Positions 1 through 8,189 of a stretch of DNA of 54,963 nucleotides are shown in pieces. A program made the translations under genes and the position numbers. Source of the DNA: Sphingomonas liriopis (GTDB lineage Bacteria > Pseudomonadota > Alphaproteobacteria > Sphingomonadales > Sphingomonadaceae). The DNA lies in the NCBI RefSeq assembly GCF_024211255.1, contig NZ_JAMLDY010000023.1:1-54963 (forward strand), given 5' to 3'. The first letter of the stretch is position 1; each line of letters begins with the position of its first letter. Below the pieces are notes generated by a model. It had not been told where the DNA came from. It worked only from the letters and a program-made list of their open reading frames with translations, and did not search any database.

Positions 1-110
1 CCCAAGGCTGGGCCGATGCGGAACGGATGTGGGAGGGACGGAAGGCGCGCAACGAAAGCCGCCGAGCCCAGATCGCACGCCTTCAAAACGAGATGGAGGA
101 TGAGCGGTAG
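1..110 (+). CDS. 3' part of the small membrane protein gene (duplicate of 54841-54950)
   Basis: This is the carboxy-terminal end of the 91-aa protein that is complete at 54675-54950, ending with the stop TAG at 108-110. It appears here only because of the terminal overlap and should not be counted as a second gene. See the full entry at 54675. Confidence 0.85.
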   Translation, partial: QGWADAERMWEGRKARNESRRAQIARLQNEMEDER

Positions 111-123
111 CGCAGTGTCGATA
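1..123. repeat. Terminal overlap showing the molecule is circular
   Basis: These 123 bases are identical to bases 54841-54963. The repeat cuts through a small open reading frame that is complete at the far end, so it is not a biological duplication at a gene boundary. The simplest reading is that a circular contig was written out with an overlap left in. The true circle would be 54,840 bp, with position 124 following 54963. A real direct repeat of this length cannot be excluded from sequence alone. Confidence 0.93.
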
Positions 124-135
124 CCGAGTAAGTGG

Positions 136-173
136 CCGTATCAGTATAGCCGTATACACCTATACTGATACGG
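136..173. repeat. Inverted repeat with TATAC boxes, putative partition site or terminator
   Basis: Two perfect 14-bp arms (136-149 and 160-173, left arm CCGTATCAGTATAG) enclose a 10-bp loop that itself contains GTATAC. The arms hold further box copies, GTATAG at 144-149 and CTATAC at 160-165. TTTT follows at 174-177, so the structure could also end transcription of the upstream small gene. Because the same 6-bp box clusters around the par genes, I favour a binding site for the small ribbon-helix-helix partition protein. Confidence 0.55.
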
Positions 174-186
174 TTTTGGCTTAAAA

Positions 187-202
187 GTGAGTTTTGGGGT
201 AG
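187..202. repeat. Iteron-like element downstream of rep
   Basis: GTGAGTTTTGGGGTAG here is the reverse complement of the iteron core CTACCCCAAAACTCAC seen upstream of rep. It sits just beyond the rep stop codon, in the opposite orientation to most origin copies. It may be a handcuffing or outlying Rep binding site. Confidence 0.6.
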
Positions 203-206
203 CGCC

Positions 207-1085
207 TCACCTTTGCGCGGCTGGCGTACTGAAATCCACCAGCACGGGCAGCTCGGGTATCCCGCCACGCAGCTTGGCGCGCCGCACGATGCTGTGCTGA
301 TCGATCAGGTTCTGTGCGTCGCGCTTGCCGCTGGACGTTTTCGGGAACCAGTGGAGTGCCACCCGCTCGACCTTGCGCCCGTTCTTGATCGGCGTGAAAT
401 CGACATAGAAGGGGCAGAGCTTGTTGATTTCCTCAACGGCAACCTTGAGGCAGTATTTGTTCAGATCGGCAAAGCGTTCGAGCTTGCCCTCGGGGACGTT
501 GAGCAAACCGCGCAGCTCCTCAATCGTGAACTCCTCTTTCTGCTTGTATTCGAGGCCGATACGTCGCTCGATCATCTCATAGAGGCAGAGGGCGTACTTC
601 GACTCGAAGCAATACATCACCTGCGTCTTGAGACGGGCATAGACCTGACTGTTCCGCAGTATCTCGATCAGCTCCTCCGGGATGCGGTAGTGAAGGAAGC
701 CGTCCTTTTCGAGGCTTTCATCGCTGGGGCCGAGGAGCTGAACACGGCGCTTGAAGCTCTTGCCGTCCTTGCGGATCGTGACGATCGCGATGGTGCCCAT
801 GAGACGCAGCAGCGAGCTTTCCACGCGCTCATTGCCTTGGTGCGTCCCTTTCAGTCCCGATTTCGCGATGCGATGGATGATCGGCTCGCCAATGCGCTCC
901 CAGGCGTTGGCGATGAGCAGGTTATAGATACGACGATCGGCGAGGGTGAGGGGGCTCAGCTCGACGATATCGACCAGCTCGCCGGGCTTGACGATTTCCC
1001 CATAATTGGCGGGATCAAAGGGATTGCCGCGCCCCTTCTGGGCCAGTGTGCGGAACGACATATCGACCACGGCAGGTTGCGACAT
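207..1085 (-). CDS. repA: Plasmid replication initiator, Rep_3 superfamily
   Basis: This looks like an iteron-binding initiator of the Rep_3/RepB type: a protein of about 290 residues with two winged-helix domains that binds iterons and opens the origin. Family features are the amino-terminal segment with RIYNLLIANAW (about residues 50-60), the central SKYALCLYEMIERR (about 160-175) and the FTIEELRGLL helix. The reading frame runs back to a TTG at 1097; I prefer the ATG at 1085, giving 292 aa. No strong Shine-Dalgarno sequence precedes either. Iterons and a DnaA box lie immediately upstream, and a CTCAC/GTGAG dyad at 1120-1145 is placed for autoregulation. The reverse-strand frame over the same bases is a shadow. 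Confidence 0.88.
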   Translation of the reverse strand: MSQPAVVDMSFRTLAQKGRGNPFDPANYGEIVKPGELVDIVELSPLTLADRRIYNLLIANAWERIGEPIIHRIAKSGLKGTHQGNERVESSLLRLMGTIAIVTIRKDGKSFKRRVQLLGPSDESLEKDGFLHYRIPEELIEILRNSQVYARLKTQVMYCFESKYALCLYEMIERRIGLEYKQKEEFTIEELRGLLNVPEGKLERFADLNKYCLKVAVEEINKLCPFYVDFTPIKNGRKVERVALHWFPKTSSGKRDAQNLIDQHSIVRRAKLRGGIPELPVLVDFSTPAAQR

Positions 1086-1118
1086 AGACTTGACCAACGG
1101 TGAGCAAGAGGGACTTAT

Positions 1119-1146
1119 CGCCTCACCTTAAACGCGAAAAGTGAGC
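1119..1146 (-). promoter_or_regulatory. Putative Rep autoregulatory operator (inverted half-iterons)
   Basis: Upstream of rep, CCTCACCTT is followed after a short AT-containing spacer by AAAAGTGAG. This places two iteron half-sites (CTCAC and GTGAG) head to head. In Rep_3 plasmids the Rep dimer commonly binds such an inverted half-iteron pair to repress its own gene. The role here is inferred from position and symmetry. Confidence 0.45.
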
Positions 1147-1185
1147 CAGGCAAATGATCCGGCTCCCCGATGGAACGGTGAGGGG

Positions 1186-1449
1186 CTACCCCAAAACTCA
1201 CCGTCACTCCCGACACTGCCGGCCAGCTACCCCAATGCTCACCGCAACCGGCCCGAACACTCACTTTTACCGGCCCCAAAGCTCACCGCACGCTACCCCG
1301 AAACTCACGCGAATCGACCCTAAAGCTCACCGTTAGGCCCGATTTTCCGCAGAAATCCGGGCCTTCCAGCACCCTGAATCTTGAATCAGAAGAATTAGAG
1401 AATCTGAACGGCGAAAAGTGAGCTTTGGGGTAGGCCGGCCTGTGGATAA
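1186..1449. other. oriV: Origin of replication (oriV): iterons plus DnaA box
   Basis: Five good copies of an approximately 18-bp iteron with core CTACCCCAAARCTCACC lie at 1186-1203, 1227-1244, 1271-1288, 1293-1310 and 1315-1332. A degenerate copy is near 1249-1265 and an inverted copy at 1418-1433. The DnaA box TGTGGATAA is at 1441-1449 and matches the consensus exactly on the minus strand. An AT-richer stretch (1377-1405) lies between the iterons and the inverted copy. Iterons next to rep together with a DnaA box are the usual architecture of a Rep_3-type origin. Confidence 0.85.
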
Positions 1450-1972
1450 CCAAGAGAAACAGATAGTGAGGAATCGGCCTAACGGCCGATACGTTTTTGC
1501 CGCGTGCCGGCTACGCCGTCACCAGAGCGGCGCAAGCGCCGCAGGCTATGCGAGAAGAAGAAGGGCAGCCGGGGGCCTGATTACACGCCAGAGCCGCACA
1601 GAAGCGCTGTGAGAGCGGGAGAAGGGCTTTCCGGGACAAGACCGGGTACCGGACGCAGCGCAGGCCACCAGCGGCGCTTAAACCGCGATGCCAGCGACGC
1701 TTGTGGTGTTCAGTTCGGGTCAGCGTCGGCTGCTACCCTCAAACGGTGAGGAGCTACCCCAAAACTCACCTTTCACGGCAGGCAGGTGGAGACGTCTGCG
1801 CCGTATACGCGTATACAGGGGGCAGCGATTAGGGTGGCCTTCTGCGGCAGGATCAATCGGTCGCCGAAAGCACGAATCTTGCCCCCAAATTTTATGGATC
1901 AGAAGGGCCACCACTGTGGTCGCGCCGACTAGCAAGCGGATTTCGGATGTTCTTCGTGCTTTCGACGACCTT
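1450..1972. other. Non-coding stretch between oriV and traG
   Basis: I see no convincing gene here. It holds a GC-rich hairpin (1527-1542, GCGGCGC around AA), a further iteron CTACCCCAAAACTCACC at 1754-1770, and a perfect 14-bp palindrome GTATACGCGTATAC at 1803-1816. It may be an extended part of the origin/partition region. The 92-residue minus-strand frame at 1720-1998 has no recognisable domain and overlaps the end of traG. Confidence 0.5.
1803..1816. repeat. Perfect 14-bp palindrome with two GTATAC boxes
   Basis: GTATACGCGTATAC reads the same on both strands and holds two copies of the 6-bp box that also clusters around the parA gene and its partner. It is an isolated copy between the origin and the transfer operon, so it may be an additional partition-protein site. 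Confidence 0.5.
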
Positions 1973-3517
1973 TCAGCCCGGATCGTAGAGGCCGGCAAAT
2001 TCGCGCTCGGCGTAATAGCGGATTTTGCCGACTACGAGAGGGACCTGGCCCTGCCGCAACAGTAACAGGCTGTCTGAGTCCATCCGCATTATTTCATCGG
2101 GCGTCGCTAGCCGGCGCGCCGCAACGTGGCTGCTGGAGCTTTCGGAATATGTGCCGCTGCTGAATACGCTTCCCGGGCCGGACGAGCCGAAAGTGGTATA
2201 TTCGATCGTGGTGTCGCCGATCGTCTTCGAGAGCATATCGGCCGTAGCGTGATCGTTGACGCCGAACGTTTGGATCACGCCGGCATTGGACATGAACGTG
2301 CCGGCACGTTCGCCATAGGTGGCCTTAAGCTGATGCATGTCCTGGAGGATCGGCCAGAGCTGCATCCCGTAGCCTGCCATCAGACCCATCGCCCGCTCCA
2401 CCGGCTCCAATCGGCCGAGTGCGGCAAATTCGTCCAGCAGGAATAGCACGGGCTTATCGGGACGGGCAGGGGAGCGCGCCATATCGGTAACGGCCTGCGC
2501 AACCAGTAGGCGCAGCCAGCGCGCGTAAGTGTCAAGCCGATCGGGCGGTAGGCAGAGGAACACCGTCGCGGGGCGCTCCTTCAAATCGGCGAAACGAAAA
2601 TCGGACGTGGACGTGCTGTCCACGATACGCGGACTGTCGAGAAAGTGGGTGTGACGCTGAGCCGAAGACAGCACGCCCGCGGCTTCGCGGTCGGACTTGC
2701 CGAGCTGACGATTGGCAGAGCGGGCGATCAGGCCGCGCGCGCCGCTGCTGGCCTGCATGTCGACGAGCAGCGCAGCGAAGCGGACCGGATCGCGGGTGAG
2801 CTTGTCGCGGACGGTAGCGAGCGTCACTAGGGCTGGGGGTTCGTGAATGACGGTGTGCAGGATGATGCCGGCGATCAGCGCCTTGGCCTCCTCATTCCAG
2901 TGCGCCTCGCCGCCCTGACCGGGTGCGTCATGGACCAGCGCGTCGGCGACCGTCTGCGCATCTTCCGCGAGGTCAGGGCTGACAGCATCGAGCCACGCCA
3001 GCGGATTGTAGCGGGCTGCAGGACGCCCGGAGACGCCGAAAGGGTCCAGGCACCACACATCGCCCTTCCTGGCCCGCGTGCGAGCCGTGACGCGGGCATT
3101 TTCACCTTTAGGGTCGATGCATATCACCGAGCGGTCGAGCAGCAGAAGGTTGGGGATAATTGTGCCGACGCCCTTGCCCGATCGCGTGGGCGCCATCGTC
3201 AGTAGGTGCGCAGGTCCGTCGTAGTGCAACAGCTTATTCGACTTTCCCGAGCGGCCGATGATTAGGTCGCCCGCACCTTCTAGCTCCCGCAAATCCTTGC
3301 GGTCGCCGAAGCGGGCCGAACCCATCAGTGTATTGCCGCGGTTGCCGCCGCGGCGATTGAACTTCCAGATCGCGAATAGCGTCAGGCCCGTCAGCAGGAA
3401 CGGAACATCGGTCGCGATTTCACCGACGCCGAAGATCCCCTTGAGCCAGGAATTGCTCGCCATCAGCACCACGAAGGCGATGAACAGCGCCAATAGCGGT
3501 CCGATGCGCGCCGGCAT
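1973..3517 (-). CDS. traG: Type IV secretion coupling protein, TraG/VirD4 family
   Basis: This is a coupling ATPase that would bring the relaxosome to a type IV secretion channel at the inner membrane. Two amino-terminal membrane segments (about residues 6-21 and 36-52) are followed by the nucleotide-binding domain. Walker A is APTRSGKGVGT (109-119) and Walker B is PVLFLLDEF (356-364). At 514 aa it is slightly shorter than Agrobacterium TraG. It is the last gene of a minus-strand operon; its ATG overlaps the stop of the preceding small gene (ATGA). No mating-pair genes are present on the circle, so the channel must come from another element. Confidence 0.93.
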   Translation of the reverse strand: MPARIGPLLALFIAFVVLMASNSWLKGIFGVGEIATDVPFLLTGLTLFAIWKFNRRGGNRGNTLMGSARFGDRKDLRELEGAGDLIIGRSGKSNKLLHYDGPAHLLTMAPTRSGKGVGTIIPNLLLLDRSVICIDPKGENARVTARTRARKGDVWCLDPFGVSGRPAARYNPLAWLDAVSPDLAEDAQTVADALVHDAPGQGGEAHWNEEAKALIAGIILHTVIHEPPALVTLATVRDKLTRDPVRFAALLVDMQASSGARGLIARSANRQLGKSDREAAGVLSSAQRHTHFLDSPRIVDSTSTSDFRFADLKERPATVFLCLPPDRLDTYARWLRLLVAQAVTDMARSPARPDKPVLFLLDEFAALGRLEPVERAMGLMAGYGMQLWPILQDMHQLKATYGERAGTFMSNAGVIQTFGVNDHATADMLSKTIGDTTIEYTTFGSSGPGSVFSSGTYSESSSSHVAARRLATPDEIMRMDSDSLLLLRQGQVPLVVGKIRYYAEREFAGLYDPG

Positions 3518-3801
3518 CAGCAGCTCGCACCGGCAGGCGTGATCGCCAGCGCCGGATCGGCATCGGGATGGCCGAGCAGCTTGAGGAGAATTTGCGTGGC
3601 GAGGGGAGGGGGCACGCGTTCGTCGCGCAGCATGTCGAACAGCGCGTCATCCTCGGCAGATAGGGCCATGCCTTCGATCGCGAGGTTGGCGCGGGAATCC
3701 TCGTCGTCCTCGCGCCACATCGCGGCGTCGGCTAGGCTGCCCCGCACATAGTCGAGCGCGCGGACTTCGGCGCGGATCGCTTCAATGTTCAGCCCGGTCA
3801 T
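3517..3801 (-). CDS. Small VbhA-like protein in the transfer operon
   Basis: A 94-aa acidic protein. Its middle, NLAIEGMALSAEDDALF (about residues 40-56), resembles the VbhA antitoxin helix that inhibits Fic toxins, where the consensus is S/T-x-x-x-E-G/N. Here the first position is Asn rather than Ser/Thr, and no Fic domain gene is on the plasmid. Its ATG overlaps the traD stop and its own stop overlaps the traG start (ATGA both times), so it is translationally coupled into the traC-traD-traG operon. The longer frame from 3852 would run into traD and is not preferred. The VbhA assignment is tentative, based on motif recognition only. Confidence 0.55.
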   Translation of the reverse strand: MTGLNIEAIRAEVRALDYVRGSLADAAMWREDDEDSRANLAIEGMALSAEDDALFDMLRDERVPPPLATQILLKLLGHPDADPALAITPAGASC

Positions 3802-4016
3802 TCCACCTTCTCCGCTTCCGCGTCGAACGCACGTCTGCCGCGGCGCTTCCACAACGCCAGCATATCGACGGCATCATCACCGCGCGCACGTCCGGCGATA
3901 TCAAGCAGCGCGCCGTAGAGCGTGGCGCGATCGTCGTCTGCCAGCTCGACCAGCCCGGCTTTCTGGACCAGCCCGCCCAGCTCAATCAGGTGGCGTGTTC
4001 TTTCGCGACGTTGCAC
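3798..4016 (-). CDS. traD: Conjugal transfer protein TraD
   Basis: A 72-aa protein of the small TraD family found between traC and traG in Ti-type transfer regions; it is thought to assist relaxosome or coupling function. The signature is RTRHLIELGGLVQKAGL near the start (residues 7-23), followed by a helical stretch ending in LWKRRGRRAF. I chose the GTG at 4014-4016, because the longer frame to 4319 lies inside traC in another frame. Its stop overlaps the ATG of the next gene. Unrelated to the large F-plasmid TraD. Confidence 0.75.
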   Translation of the reverse strand: MQRRERTRHLIELGGLVQKAGLVELADDDRATLYGALLDIAGRARGDDAVDMLALWKRRGRRAFDAEAEKVE

Positions 4017-4029
4017 GACCCAACCCCTG

Positions 4030-4359
4030 CTATCCGTTCGCCGCTCCGCCGCTTCCGCCCGCAGCGTCGCCGCCCGGTTCAGTCGCAACGCCCGATCCGT
4101 CGATCGCAGCAGCGCCGCCACCTTTGCGCCCGCGCCGTTGAAAGAAGGCCGCGCCCTTCGCGCGCCATGCCTCCTTCGCGCTCGCATCCTTCGACCCGAT
4201 CGCATCCAGCAGCACGCCGGCAAGCGTTTCCGCATCAAGTGCATCAGCCCCGGTCGCTGTGACGAGCTGGCCGAGCTGTTCGACCCGCTTGGCCTTGAGC
4301 GCCCGGGCCTTGTCGCCAAGCGCCTTCAACTCGGCATCGTAATCACGAACCTTCCGCAT
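4030..4359 (-). CDS. traC: Conjugal transfer protein TraC
   Basis: A 109-aa protein at the TraC position of Ti-type transfer systems: first gene of the minus-strand operon, divergent from traA across the probable oriT. The amino-terminal half is a charged helix (AELKALGDKARALKAKR, residues 9-25) followed by QLGQLVTATG, as in the family. The tail is Gly/Ala-rich and low complexity. The start at 4359 is supported by a purine-rich GGAAAGG a few bases upstream; the frame extends to 4392 but without such a site. TraC likely helps the relaxase at oriT. Confidence 0.75.
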   Translation of the reverse strand: MRKVRDYDAELKALGDKARALKAKRVEQLGQLVTATGADALDAETLAGVLLDAIGSKDASAKEAWRAKGAAFFQRRGRKGGGAAAIDGSGVATEPGGDAAGGSGGAANG

Positions 4360-4532
4360 GGCCTTACCTTTCCGCGTATCGGTCAGAAGCATCCTAGCGC
4401 GTCCAGCACATGGGTAAAGCCGGAACGATCACAAAGACGCACCAAGTCAGTCAGGAGATGCGCAGCAGATCATGAGTGCGCGCTTATACGTCGTTGCCGA
4501 CGTGCGCTAAGTAAGGCAGTATCCGGAGCGTC
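4360..4532. other. oriT: Putative origin of transfer between traC and traA
   Basis: This 173-bp gap separates the divergent transfer genes, the place where Ti- and rhizobial-type plasmids carry oriT. It contains the hairpin ACGTCG-TTGC-CGACGT (4488-4503), preceded by CGCTTAT and followed by GCGCTAAG. From memory this resembles the TTATACGTCG hairpin of rhizobial oriT sites. The nick position cannot be fixed from sequence alone. Confidence 0.6.
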
Positions 4533-7457
4533 ATGGCGATCTACCATTTTTCCGCCAAGGTCGTAAGCCGCGCGAACGGGTCGAGTGCCGTCGCGAGCGC
4601 TGCCTATCGTTCGGCATCCGAGCTGCACGACGATCGGCTCGGGCGCGATCATGATTTCAGCAACAAGGCGGGCGTCATCCACTCCGAGGTGATGTTGCCG
4701 GAGGGTGCGCCGGAGCGTTTAAACGATCGCTCGACCCTGTGGAACGAGGTGGAGGCAGGGGAGAAGCGCAAGGATGCGCAGCTTGCCCGCGAGGTGGAGT
4801 TTTCGATTCCACGCGAGATGAACGAGAAGCAGGGCGTCCAGCTTGCCCGCGATTTCGTGAAGAAGCAGTTTGTCGATCGCGGCATGGTCGCGGACCTGAA
4901 TGTGCATTGGGACAAGGCGAAGGACGGCACCCCGAAGCCGCACGCGCATGTGATGATGGCCATGCGCGACGTAGGCCCGGAAGGGTTCGGCAAGAAGAAC
5001 CGTGACTGGAACGGCACCGAGCTGTTGAAGGAATGGCGCGAGGCATGGGCCGCGCACGTCAACGAGCGCATGGCCGATCTGGGTCTGGAAGGCCGGATCG
5101 ATCACCGTTCCTATGAGGCGCAGGGGATCGGGCTGGAGCCGCAGCACAAGATCGGCCCCGCCGCGTCCCGGCGACCGGAGCAGGGACTTGAGGCCGAGCG
5201 GATCGAGGATCACGCGCGCATCGCTCGCGAGAACGGCGAGAAGATCATCGCCGATCCGGGAATCGCGCTGGACGCCATCACGCGCAGCCAGGCGACGTTC
5301 ACCACCCGCGACCTTGCGACCTTCGCGTTCCGGCATAGTGACGGCAAGGAGCAGTTCGACCAGGTGATGGGGGCGGTGCGCGCCAGCCCCGAGCTGGTCG
5401 CGCTGGGCAAGGACGGGCGCGACCAGGAGCGGTTCACGTCCCGCGACATGATCGCGACGGAAGCCCGGCTTGAGCGTGCCGGCGACGAGCTGGCGGGTCG
5501 CGCCGGGCATGGCGTCGCCGATCGGCACAGTGACGCCGCGATCGGCGCGGCCGAGGGCAGGGGGCTTGTCCTTTCGGCCGAGCAGCGCGACGCCTTCGAT
5601 CATGTGACCGGCAGCGCCGGGCTGGCGTCCGTCGTCGGCTACGCCGGCAGCGGCAAGTCGGCGATGCTTGGCGTCGCGCGCGAGGCGTGGGAGCGGGAGG
5701 GCTACACGGTGCGCGGCGCGGCCTTGTCCGGCATCGCGGCGGAGAACCTTGGGGGCGGGTCCGGCATCACGTCGCGGACGATCGCCAGCCTCGAACACGC
5801 ATGGGGGCAGGGGCGCGAGCAGCTAGGTCCCAGGGACGTGCTGGTCCTGGACGAGGCTGGCATGATCGGCACGCGCCAGATGGAGCGTGTGCTTGGTCAG
5901 GCCCGCGACGCCGGTGCCAAGGTCGTCATGGTAGGCGACCCCGAGCAGTTGCAGGCGATCGAGGCCGGCGCGGCGTTCCGCAGCGTCACCGAGCGGCACG
6001 GCGCGGCCGAGATCACCGAGATCAGGCGGCAGCGCGAGGACTGGCAGCGCGACGCGACGCGTGCGCTCGCGACGGGGCGCACCGGCGAGGCGATCCACGC
6101 CTATGACGCCAAGGGCATGGTCCACGCGGCCGACACGCGCGAGCAGGCGCGGGGCGAGCTGGTGGACGGTTGGGATCGCGCGCGTCAGGCCGAGCCGGGC
6201 AAATCCCGCGTCATCCTCACCCATACCAACGCCGAGGTCCGCGAGCTGAACGAGGAAGCGCGCGGGCGACTTCGCGCGACCGGCGACCTTGGCGGCGATG
6301 TGACGTTCAGCGCCGACCGGGGATCGCGCCAGTTCGCGAGCGGCGACCGCCTGATGTTCCTTCGGAACGAGCGGTCGCTGGGAGTGAAGAACGGCACGCT
6401 CGGCACGATCGAGCAGGTGACGCCGGAGGGCATGACCGTTCGGCTCGACGGGGGCCGTCAGGTCGCGTTCGACGCGAAGGACTACGCCCATGTCGATCAT
6501 GGCTACGCCGCCACGTTCCACAAATCGCAGGGCGTGACGGTCGATCGCGCGCACATCCTCGCTACCCCCGGCATGGACCGGCACAGCGCCTATGTCGGCA
6601 TGTCGCGGCATCGCGACAACGTGCAGCTCCATTATGGCCGCGACGACTTCGCCGATCAGCGTCAGCTCGTCAGCGCCCTGTCGCGCGACCGCGGCAAGGA
6701 CATGGCCGGCGACTATGCGCCGACACGCGGCGAGCAGGACCATGCCCGCGCGTTCGCCGATCGGCGCGAGATCCGGTTCCCGGAACTCGCGCGCCAGGTG
6801 GTCGAGAAGGTGCGCGACAAGGCGCGGGGCATGTTCGCGGGGTTCAAACCGAAGCCCGCGATGGAAAAGGCACCGGCAACCGAAAGGGGCGGGGCAGCGA
6901 TCGGTAACGACCGTCCCGACCAGGCCAGGGCGATCGGACACTATGCCCGTGCCGCCGGCGATATCGCCCGGCAGACGGCCAGGGACTTGCCCGTGCTACC
7001 CTATCAGGAAGACGCGCTGCGCAAGGCGGGCGCGGCGCTGGACGCTGCCCGGCCCGATGCCGCGCGCGATCTCTCCGCGGCGTTCCGGCGCGATCCCTCG
7101 CTGATCGAGCAGGCATCGGGCGGCAATACGGGGGGTGCGGCGCGCGCGATGGCCGAGGAGCAGCGTATCCGGCTTGATCCGGACGCGCGCGCCGATCGGT
7201 TCGTGACGGGCTGGCAGGCGATGCAGCGCCAGCGTGCCGGCCTGGAACGGGCCGGCGACCATGAGGGCGCCGAGAAGACGCGCGGGCGTATGGCGCAGGC
7301 GGCGGGCGGGCTGGCCCGCGATCCGCAGCTTGAATCCGCGCTGCGCCGTCGTGCGCCCGAGCTGGAAATCAGGATCGAGCGTGAGCGGTCGATCGGCGAT
7401 GCGCTAGCGCGATCGGTCGGGCCGGCGATCGACCGTGACAGGGGCATGAGCCGCTAG
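4533..7457 (+). CDS. traA: TraA relaxase-helicase (MOB_Q, Ti-type)
   Basis: Nicks one strand at oriT and unwinds the plasmid for transfer. The amino-terminal MobA/MobL nuclease domain has the typical MAIYHFSAKV start, candidate catalytic Tyr25 (in AAYRS) and the metal-binding HAH (137-139). It is followed by a TraI/RecD-like superfamily 1 helicase with Walker A GYAGSGKS (about 369-376), Walker B VLDEAG (about 438-443) and the late motifs TFHKSQGVTVDRAHIL and YVGMSRHRDN (about 665-695). The carboxy end is Arg/Ala-rich. The ATG has GGAG seven bases upstream. At 974 aa it is a bit shorter than Agrobacterium TraA (about 1100 aa). It transcribes away from traCDG. Confidence 0.95.
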   Translation: MAIYHFSAKVVSRANGSSAVASAAYRSASELHDDRLGRDHDFSNKAGVIHSEVMLPEGAPERLNDRSTLWNEVEAGEKRKDAQLAREVEFSIPREMNEKQGVQLARDFVKKQFVDRGMVADLNVHWDKAKDGTPKPHAHVMMAMRDVGPEGFGKKNRDWNGTELLKEWREAWAAHVNERMADLGLEGRIDHRSYEAQGIGLEPQHKIGPAASRRPEQGLEAERIEDHARIARENGEKIIADPGIALDAITRSQATFTTRDLATFAFRHSDGKEQFDQVMGAVRASPELVALGKDGRDQERFTSRDMIATEARLERAGDELAGRAGHGVADRHSDAAIGAAEGRGLVLSAEQRDAFDHVTGSAGLASVVGYAGSGKSAMLGVAREAWEREGYTVRGAALSGIAAENLGGGSGITSRTIASLEHAWGQGREQLGPRDVLVLDEAGMIGTRQMERVLGQARDAGAKVVMVGDPEQLQAIEAGAAFRSVTERHGAAEITEIRRQREDWQRDATRALATGRTGEAIHAYDAKGMVHAADTREQARGELVDGWDRARQAEPGKSRVILTHTNAEVRELNEEARGRLRATGDLGGDVTFSADRGSRQFASGDRLMFLRNERSLGVKNGTLGTIEQVTPEGMTVRLDGGRQVAFDAKDYAHVDHGYAATFHKSQGVTVDRAHILATPGMDRHSAYVGMSRHRDNVQLHYGRDDFADQRQLVSALSRDRGKDMAGDYAPTRGEQDHARAFADRREIRFPELARQVVEKVRDKARGMFAGFKPKPAMEKAPATERGGAAIGNDRPDQARAIGHYARAAGDIARQTARDLPVLPYQEDALRKAGAALDAARPDAARDLSAAFRRDPSLIEQASGGNTGGAARAMAEEQRIRLDPDARADRFVTGWQAMQRQRAGLERAGDHEGAEKTRGRMAQAAGGLARDPQLESALRRRAPELEIRIERERSIGDALARSVGPAIDRDRGMSR

Positions 7458-7490
7458 AGTTCGTGCTTTCGGATACGAGAAGGAGGCGGG

Positions 7491-8180
7491 ATGGACGAGG
7501 AAGATCACGAACGGGATGCCGCGGCCGAAGCGTTCGAGGGCGTGCGCGGCGAGCTGGCGTTGCTCAGGCGCGCGATCGAGGGGATCGCGGCGCGCGACGA
7601 TCGACCTGAACCGCCCGATTATGGCGAGACGCTGGGCCAGATCACGAAGCTGGCGAACGCCACCTTCCAGCGCGCCGAGTTCATGCGGAAGGCGATCGAG
7701 GAGGAAGCGGTCGCCCGCCAGGTCGCCAACCGGATCGCCGGTGCTGTCGCCGAGGACCGGCAGGCGGTGAAGAGCGCAGCCGGCGAGCTGCGTGACGCGA
7801 CGCGCGCTTTGCAGGGCGTCACCGTGTCGGCGCGGCGCGGCGACGAGCAGAACAAGTGGCTGGGCGTGTCGGCGATCGGCGGGATCGTCGTCGGCATGAT
7901 CGTATGGGCAGTGTTCGCCGGCATCGTGGCGAGTTCAGTGCCGACAGGCTGGCAATGGCCGGAGCGGATGGCGGCGCGCACGCTCGACATGCCGATGTGG
8001 GAAGGCGGGCAGCGCATGATGCGGACCGCAGCGCCGGATGCCTTCGCCAATATCGCCGCGGGCGATCGGATCGTCACCGCCAACCGCACAGCAGTCGAGC
8101 GGTGTCAGCGCGCGGCAACCAAAACCGGGAAGCCGGTTCAATGTACTATCAGGATCGAGAGCGCGCGCGCTCAGCGCTGA
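7491..8180 (+). CDS. DUF6118 family membrane protein
   Basis: A 229-aa protein 33 bp after traA, probably co-transcribed. The first 120 residues form a charged helical region, followed by one membrane helix (about 126-147) and a periplasm-sized domain with two Cys residues near the end. It resembles the DUF6118 proteins that often follow traA on alphaproteobacterial plasmids. Function unknown; position suggests a transfer-associated role. An AGGAGG-like site (AGAAGGAGG) precedes the ATG. Confidence 0.8.
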   Translation: MDEEDHERDAAAEAFEGVRGELALLRRAIEGIAARDDRPEPPDYGETLGQITKLANATFQRAEFMRKAIEEEAVARQVANRIAGAVAEDRQAVKSAAGELRDATRALQGVTVSARRGDEQNKWLGVSAIGGIVVGMIVWAVFAGIVASSVPTGWQWPERMAARTLDMPMWEGGQRMMRTAAPDAFANIAAGDRIVTANRTAVERCQRAATKTGKPVQCTIRIESARAQR

Positions 8181-8189
8181 AAACCGGAG

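Noticed and set aside
213..1103. Long plus-strand open frame of 296 codons over rep
   Set aside because: It mirrors the minus-strand rep gene, has no recognisable domain, and the rep frame has clear family motifs and an origin upstream.
1186..1332. Iteron array as a CRISPR-like repeat
   Set aside because: Repeats are about 18 bp with irregular short gaps, lie next to a rep gene and a DnaA box, and fit an origin.
1720..1998. 92-residue minus-strand frame after traG
   Set aside because: No domain, overlaps the traG end, covers an iteron and the TATAC palindrome, and lacks a ribosome site.
4030..4319. Amino-terminal extension of the traD frame
   Set aside because: It lies inside traC in another frame and is Arg/Ser-rich noise; the GTG at 4016 gives the normal TraD length.
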